This document shows positions 60,985 to 64,000 of a DNA stretch of 64,000 bases, one piece after another. Each line of letters begins with the position of its first letter. The stretch's first letter is position 1. Origin of the DNA: Numida meleagris (lineage: Eukaryota > Chordata > Aves > Galliformes > Numididae); assembly GCF_002078875.1 (NCBI RefSeq), contig NC_034411.1:1902637-1966636 (forward strand), read 5' to 3'. The notes beneath the pieces were generated by a model. That model did no database searches. It was not told the origin of the DNA and saw only the letters and a program-made list of their open reading frames with translations. A program made the translations under genes and the position numbers.

Positions 60985-61300
60985 ACACAGTGAGTGATGG
61001 CATTAGTAGACACACAGAAACCTCTATTTATGGTGATCCAACTAAATTCCATGGAGAGAGGGTGATGATTGGTGGGTTTGGGGGACGGCTCATCCCTGTA
61101 ACCGAGACATGATTGAAGTTGAGGGTTGGCCATCTCCAGTCCCAGGAGTATAAGGTGTCTGTTGCCCAAGTCCCAGAGTATATACTGGGCATAGATGTAC
61201 TATGGGATCTGACTCTCCAGATGACCGTGGGAGCGTTCAGACTAAGAGAGAGATGTATTAGTATCTTGGCAGTGCAGGCAATATTAAACAGGCCATATGA
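60985..61300 (+). pseudogene. Retroviral protease remnant
   Basis: A region reading ALVDT at about 61000, where the catalytic Asp-Thr-Gly of retroviral aspartic proteases is expected, is damaged by a small deletion that changes frame and removes the Gly. Downstream the frame reads MIGGFGG (flap-like), then a stop near 61109, then VPEYILGIDVL near 61172, which matches the C-terminal Gly-(Arg/Ile)-Asp/Asn motif of the family. A T17 run just upstream (about 60954-60970) may be a later expansion. The enzyme cannot work. Confidence 0.75.
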
Positions 61301-61650
61301 AACATGAGACTATTTGCCCAGCAGAGCTGTGCCAGATTATTAATACAAAACAGTATAAACTCCTGGCAGAGCAAGAGGAAGTCCCAAGAACAGTGCAGGA
61401 ACTAGAAAATGTAGGAATCATAAGACCGGCACATAGCACATATAATTCCTGCATTTGGCCAGTACGAAAGTCAGATGGCACAGGGAGAATGACAGTGAAT
61501 TACAGAGAATTAAATAAGGTCATACCACCCGCTCATGCAGACGTACCCAATATTGCCTCCCTGATGGATAATTTGAGTAGGGAGACAGAAACCTACCATT
61601 GTGTCCTAGACTTGGCAAATGCATTCCTCAGTATTCCCATCCATGAAGAA
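61297..61650 (+). pseudogene. Reverse transcriptase, fingers and palm start
   Basis: The frame contains VGIIRPAHSTYNSCIWPVRK, then MTVNYRELNKVIPP, then VLDLANAFLSIPI. These are motifs of the retroviral fingers and of palm motif A, whose catalytic Asp is in LDLANAF. An in-frame TGA stop at 61651-61653 follows HEE where a Trp-like codon would be normal. Beyond the stop the same frame continues with QFAFTQRGRQWTFQVLPQGY, motif B, up to about 61763. It is a broken polymerase fossil. Confidence 0.9.
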
Positions 61651-61653
61651 TGA

Positions 61654-62205
61654 CAATATCAGTTTGCATTTACGCAGAGAGGCAGGCAGTGGACCTTTCA
61701 GGTCCTGCCACAAGGGTACGTGTGCTCACCTACATATTGTCATAACTTAGTGTGCATGACCTAGCAGATGGGGATAATCTTAATAACATCAAACTGTACC
61801 ACTCTATTGATGATCTCATGTTGATGTCTGACTCACTGGAGGCATTAGGAAAGGCAGTAGGTTCAATGACAAGAGAAAGGGTGGACTATAAACCCACAGA
61901 AGGAGCAAGCACCAGGCTTGTCGGTAAAATTGCTGGGTGTAGTTTGGTCGGGTAAGGCCAAAGTACTAACCAGTGTGATAATAGACAAGGTTCAGGCATT
62001 CCCAGTCCCTGCTGCACCAAGGCAGCTGCAAGAATTTTTGGGTATATTGGGATGCTGGCGTTCCTTTATACTCCACTTAGTGCAGCTGCTGAGGCTTCTG
62101 TATCGACTCACAAAGAAGGGCCAAAAATGGGACTGGGGGAGAACAGAACAAGAGGCCTTCCAGAATGCAAAACTAGCTGTTAAACAGGCCCAGACGCTGG
62201 GTATA
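61654..62205 (+). pseudogene. Reverse transcriptase, palm, thumb and connection
   Basis: After LPQGYVCSPTYCH the frame stops at about 61763 and changes. The second catalytic motif appears as SIDDLML near 61803, so the Tyr of the usual Tyr-X-Asp-Asp box is Ser here. The thumb/connection region follows in a different frame from 61918: KLLGVVWSG, then VQAFPVPAAPRQLQEFLGIL, then WDWGRTEQEAF. The reading frames are +1, +3 and +1 in turn, showing at least two frameshifts. Confidence 0.88.
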
Positions 62206-62252
62206 TTTGATCCCACCCTTCCAGCTGGACTAGATGGAAGGGTGGGATCAAA
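62206..62252. repeat. Perfect 18-bp inverted repeat inside pol
   Basis: The left arm TTTGATCCCACCCTTCCA (62206-62223) and right arm TGGAAGGGTGGGATCAAA (62235-62252) are exact reverse complements around an 11-base spacer. The left arm codes for the expected GIFDPTLPA of the reverse transcriptase/RNase H connection. The right arm does not fit the protein and marks a rearrangement. Confidence 0.97.
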
Positions 62253-62420
62253 CCCACCCATCATCACCACTAAAAGAAGAACTCCAGAAGATCATAGGCC
62301 TGGTGATGTACTACAGCAATGTGCCAGAAGGTACAATGGTGTCTCCACTGGAGAAGAGTCCCATTCACAAAGGGAAATATCCCATTCCTGATGATGCTTG
62401 TATATGGATGGGTTCAGGGT
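62253..62420 (+). pseudogene. Truncated connection and RNase H start
   Basis: The frame reads KEELQKIIGLVMYYS, then a DACIW-M-(D)G word near 62393-62410 that resembles the start of RNase H, where the first catalytic Asp sits in a Thr/Tyr-Asp-Gly-Ser motif. About 10 codons further the reading passes directly to integrase-core-like sequence. Nearly all of RNase H and the N-terminal zinc-binding domain of integrase therefore appear deleted. The alignment rests on memory of the family and is approximate. Confidence 0.6.
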
Positions 62421-63080
62421 AACTGACTTACACTGGGCCCCTCCCTCAGACCAAGGGGCTGAGATATGCCCTGCCCTGCTTCAACACAGCAAGTGGGCTA
62501 ATGCAGGCCTATCCAGTGTCAAGAGCAAACCAGGCATATACCATCACAGCACTCACAAAGTTGATGGCTGCCTTTGGGACACCTCAACCAAGGGACTCAT
62601 TTCACTGGTGCAACAGTACAGTGCTGGGCAGAAGAAAACAACACTGAGTGGCAATTCCACCTTCCATATCATCTGACAGGGGCAGGCTTTATTGAATGTT
62701 ATAATGGTATTCTCAAGGCTGCCCTGAAGACAGACTCTCAGTCCCTGCAGGGGTAGACAAAGAGACTCCACAAAACCCTGCGGGATCTGAACGAAAGACC
62801 TAGAGACAGCAGACCTAGTGCCCTGAAGATGTTACAGACAACGTGGGCCTCCCTGCTTAGGATCCAAATTATGGGCACGGATAACTGGGTAAGACCTCCT
62901 ACTGGCAATGAAAATAATCCACTCCCTGCTCCTGAGAATCTAGAACCAGGTACCCATAGAATAGAATGGCCTTGGAAGGTGCAAGTAGGACCAAAGTGGT
63001 GTGCACCTTGGAGATTGTTGGAGGTTGGGGAATCAGTAGTTCTCTTTGTAACAGGTACATGGCCTGCAGACGTGGTCAAC
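62421..63080 (+). pseudogene. Integrase, catalytic core and C-terminal domain
   Basis: The core begins LTYTGPLPQ near 62424, then runs YALPCFNTASGLMQAYPV, where the first catalytic Asp position is Asn. A frame change occurs at the second motif (near 62587), where the expected Asp also reads Asn before QGTHFTG. The third motif, AGFIECYNG near 62690, keeps its Glu. An in-frame TAG lies at 62754-62756, after which KRLHKTLRDLNERP continues the frame. The C-terminal DNA-binding part (THRIEWPWKVQVGPKWCAPW near 62953, then VVLFVTGTWP) is well preserved. The enzyme joins viral DNA to the host genome in active relatives; here it is inactive. Confidence 0.88.
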
Positions 63081-63660
63081 AGTCCACTTTTCATCACTAA
63101 GGGGACCTTAATCATGTCCCTATGGCAAATCCATACCCCCTTGCACTGGTACCCAATATTGTTATGCAGCCTCAGATATCAAGCCAAAGAGAATGGTGCA
63201 GACTGCCAGGATATGCCCCATGTAAGCCAAAGTGTTGATCCAGGACAGGAACGCAGCCTGTATCTTGCTGTGGAGGGCAGACCTACCCCTTCTTGTATCT
63301 CTGAAACATGTGTGCTACTCTCTCTGAGTCTCACTGAGTCCACAGGATCACCAGGAGGAGCAACGTGGCATCAAGGTGCTCTAGTGTCACTATAAGATCA
63401 GTGTGACATCCAGAGGTGACTATATGTGACTGATGGAACATGAGCCAAACGTCCCCTGGTCCAAGCAACTATGGTACTCCAGGAGAACCATGGAGTATCA
63501 GCCCACAAAGGAACACAGACTTCAACCATAAACCAATCATTGTTGTCTCATTTTGTCAATCTACATCACAACAGGCAAATCGTACAAGCATCACAGTGTA
63601 CTGGATTGCCATAATGGAAAGGGCATACCTTTAACCTGCTCAGTCATTGGTTCAGGCTGT
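63081..63660 (+). other. ERV tail, no recognisable env
   Basis: Between integrase and the 3' LTR only about 580 bases remain, far too few for a normal env. The integrase frame runs on without a stop to 63395 but shows no signal peptide, furin site, fusion peptide or membrane anchor. Either env was lost by deletion, or the element belongs to an env-less family. Confidence 0.6.
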
Positions 63661-63672
63661 GAAGGGGTGGAG
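63661..63672 (+). other. Polypurine tract
   Basis: GAAGGGGTGGAG directly before the 3' LTR is purine-rich with one T, at the place where second-strand DNA synthesis is primed in retroviruses. Confidence 0.75.
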
Positions 63673-63983
63673 TGTAGTGGAAATGCTAGGTCACTGCTTA
63701 AAACAGTGATTGAGCACCTGGTAAGAAGGCAAGGCCAATCCAGGGGAGCTGGACCAGAAGGGGTGGAGCCAGAATTCACCCCTTCCCAGACCTCATTTAA
63801 GGGTTGGCAGTGGAGGCAAGGGTATCTTGCTGGAATCCCTGCATACCTGAGGCCTTCCAAAGGTAAGCAGTTTCTTTCCCTTGTTCCTGTGCCCACTACT
63901 GTTGTGTTTGAGCAAATTCTCACTTGTTACAGCCTGCCATCTTGCTGCTCTGCTGTCATTGCTGCACTTCACATTGTGTTACA
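63673..63983 (+). repeat. 3' LTR
   Basis: It begins TGTAGTGG like the 5' LTR and ends TGTTACA. It shares the CATTTAAGGGTTGGCAGTGG block, including the TATA-like ATTTAA (63795-63800). It has about 14 extra bases near its right end (TGCTGCACTTCA region). Confidence 0.93.
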
Positions 63984-64000
63984 CCTCTGCTACTGGCAGG
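63984..64000 (-). mobile_element. CR1 3' end, right half, split by ERV
   Basis: CCTCTGCTACTGGCAGG continues the minus-strand CR1 interrupted at 58953. It runs beyond the end of the window. Confidence 0.85.

Larger units (their letters stand above)
58954..63983 (+). mobile_element. Endogenous retrovirus, complete but defective
   Basis: A provirus of about 5.03 kb with two LTRs of 318 and 311 bp, both starting TGTAGTGG and ending TGTTACA. Internal order: gag-like ORF, gag remains, protease, reverse transcriptase, truncated RNase H, integrase, a short tail without recognisable env, and a purine-rich tract. Every domain except the first ORF is broken by stops, frameshifts or deletions. The LTRs differ at many positions and by two clear indels, so the insertion is old. 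The flanks show a probable 5-bp target duplication with one mismatch (ACTCT before, CCTCT after), inside a CR1. Reverse transcriptase and integrase motifs recall the class of ERVs common in bird and mammal genomes with short or absent env; the exact family is uncertain. Confidence 0.95.

Overview
The window looks like nuclear DNA from a bird, most likely a galliform. The reason is its interspersed repeats: CR1 LINE fragments with typical avian CR1 3' ends, plus one decayed endogenous retrovirus (ERV). Nothing bacterial is visible. No host protein-coding gene could be recognised with confidence. Most open frames are short, overlapping and low in complexity, as expected by chance in GC-rich or AT-rich vertebrate DNA.

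Layout. Positions 1 to about 24,000 are comparatively GC-rich. They hold at least four CpG-island-like blocks (1-2110, about 7740-8900, 10640-11090 and 23290-23700), two of them interrupted by assembly gaps (1643-1894 and 7800-8069). These blocks are separated by repeat-poor, non-coding sequence with a few stretches that look like regulatory DNA (about 10040-10590, 16080-17340 and 22280-23010). A 31-bp minisatellite of about seven copies lies at 17606-17826. This layout suits the flank of a developmentally regulated gene or a long non-coding transcript, but no exon could be proven.

From about 24 kb to 58.9 kb the DNA is AT-rich and gene-poor. It holds CR1 fragments at 28355-29035 (minus), 31475-32865 (minus, with reverse transcriptase remains), 41236-41418 (plus), 42440-44912 (plus, with endonuclease and reverse transcriptase remains and an internal deletion), 47995-48412 (plus) and 51665-52400 (plus). 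Two near-neighbour inverted repeats at 56933-57085 and one at 27030-27060 stand out.

Positions 58954-63983 are a complete but dead ERV of about 5 kb, with two LTRs (TG...CA). Its order is LTR, gag-like ORF with a coiled coil, broken gag, broken protease, reverse transcriptase, a truncated RNase H, integrase, a short tail without a recognisable env, a purine-rich tract and an LTR. It is inserted into a minus-strand CR1 whose two halves survive on either side. Its pol carries stops, frameshifts, lost catalytic residues and a perfect 18-bp inverted repeat at a rearrangement point. The 120-codon 5' gag-like ORF alone is unbroken.
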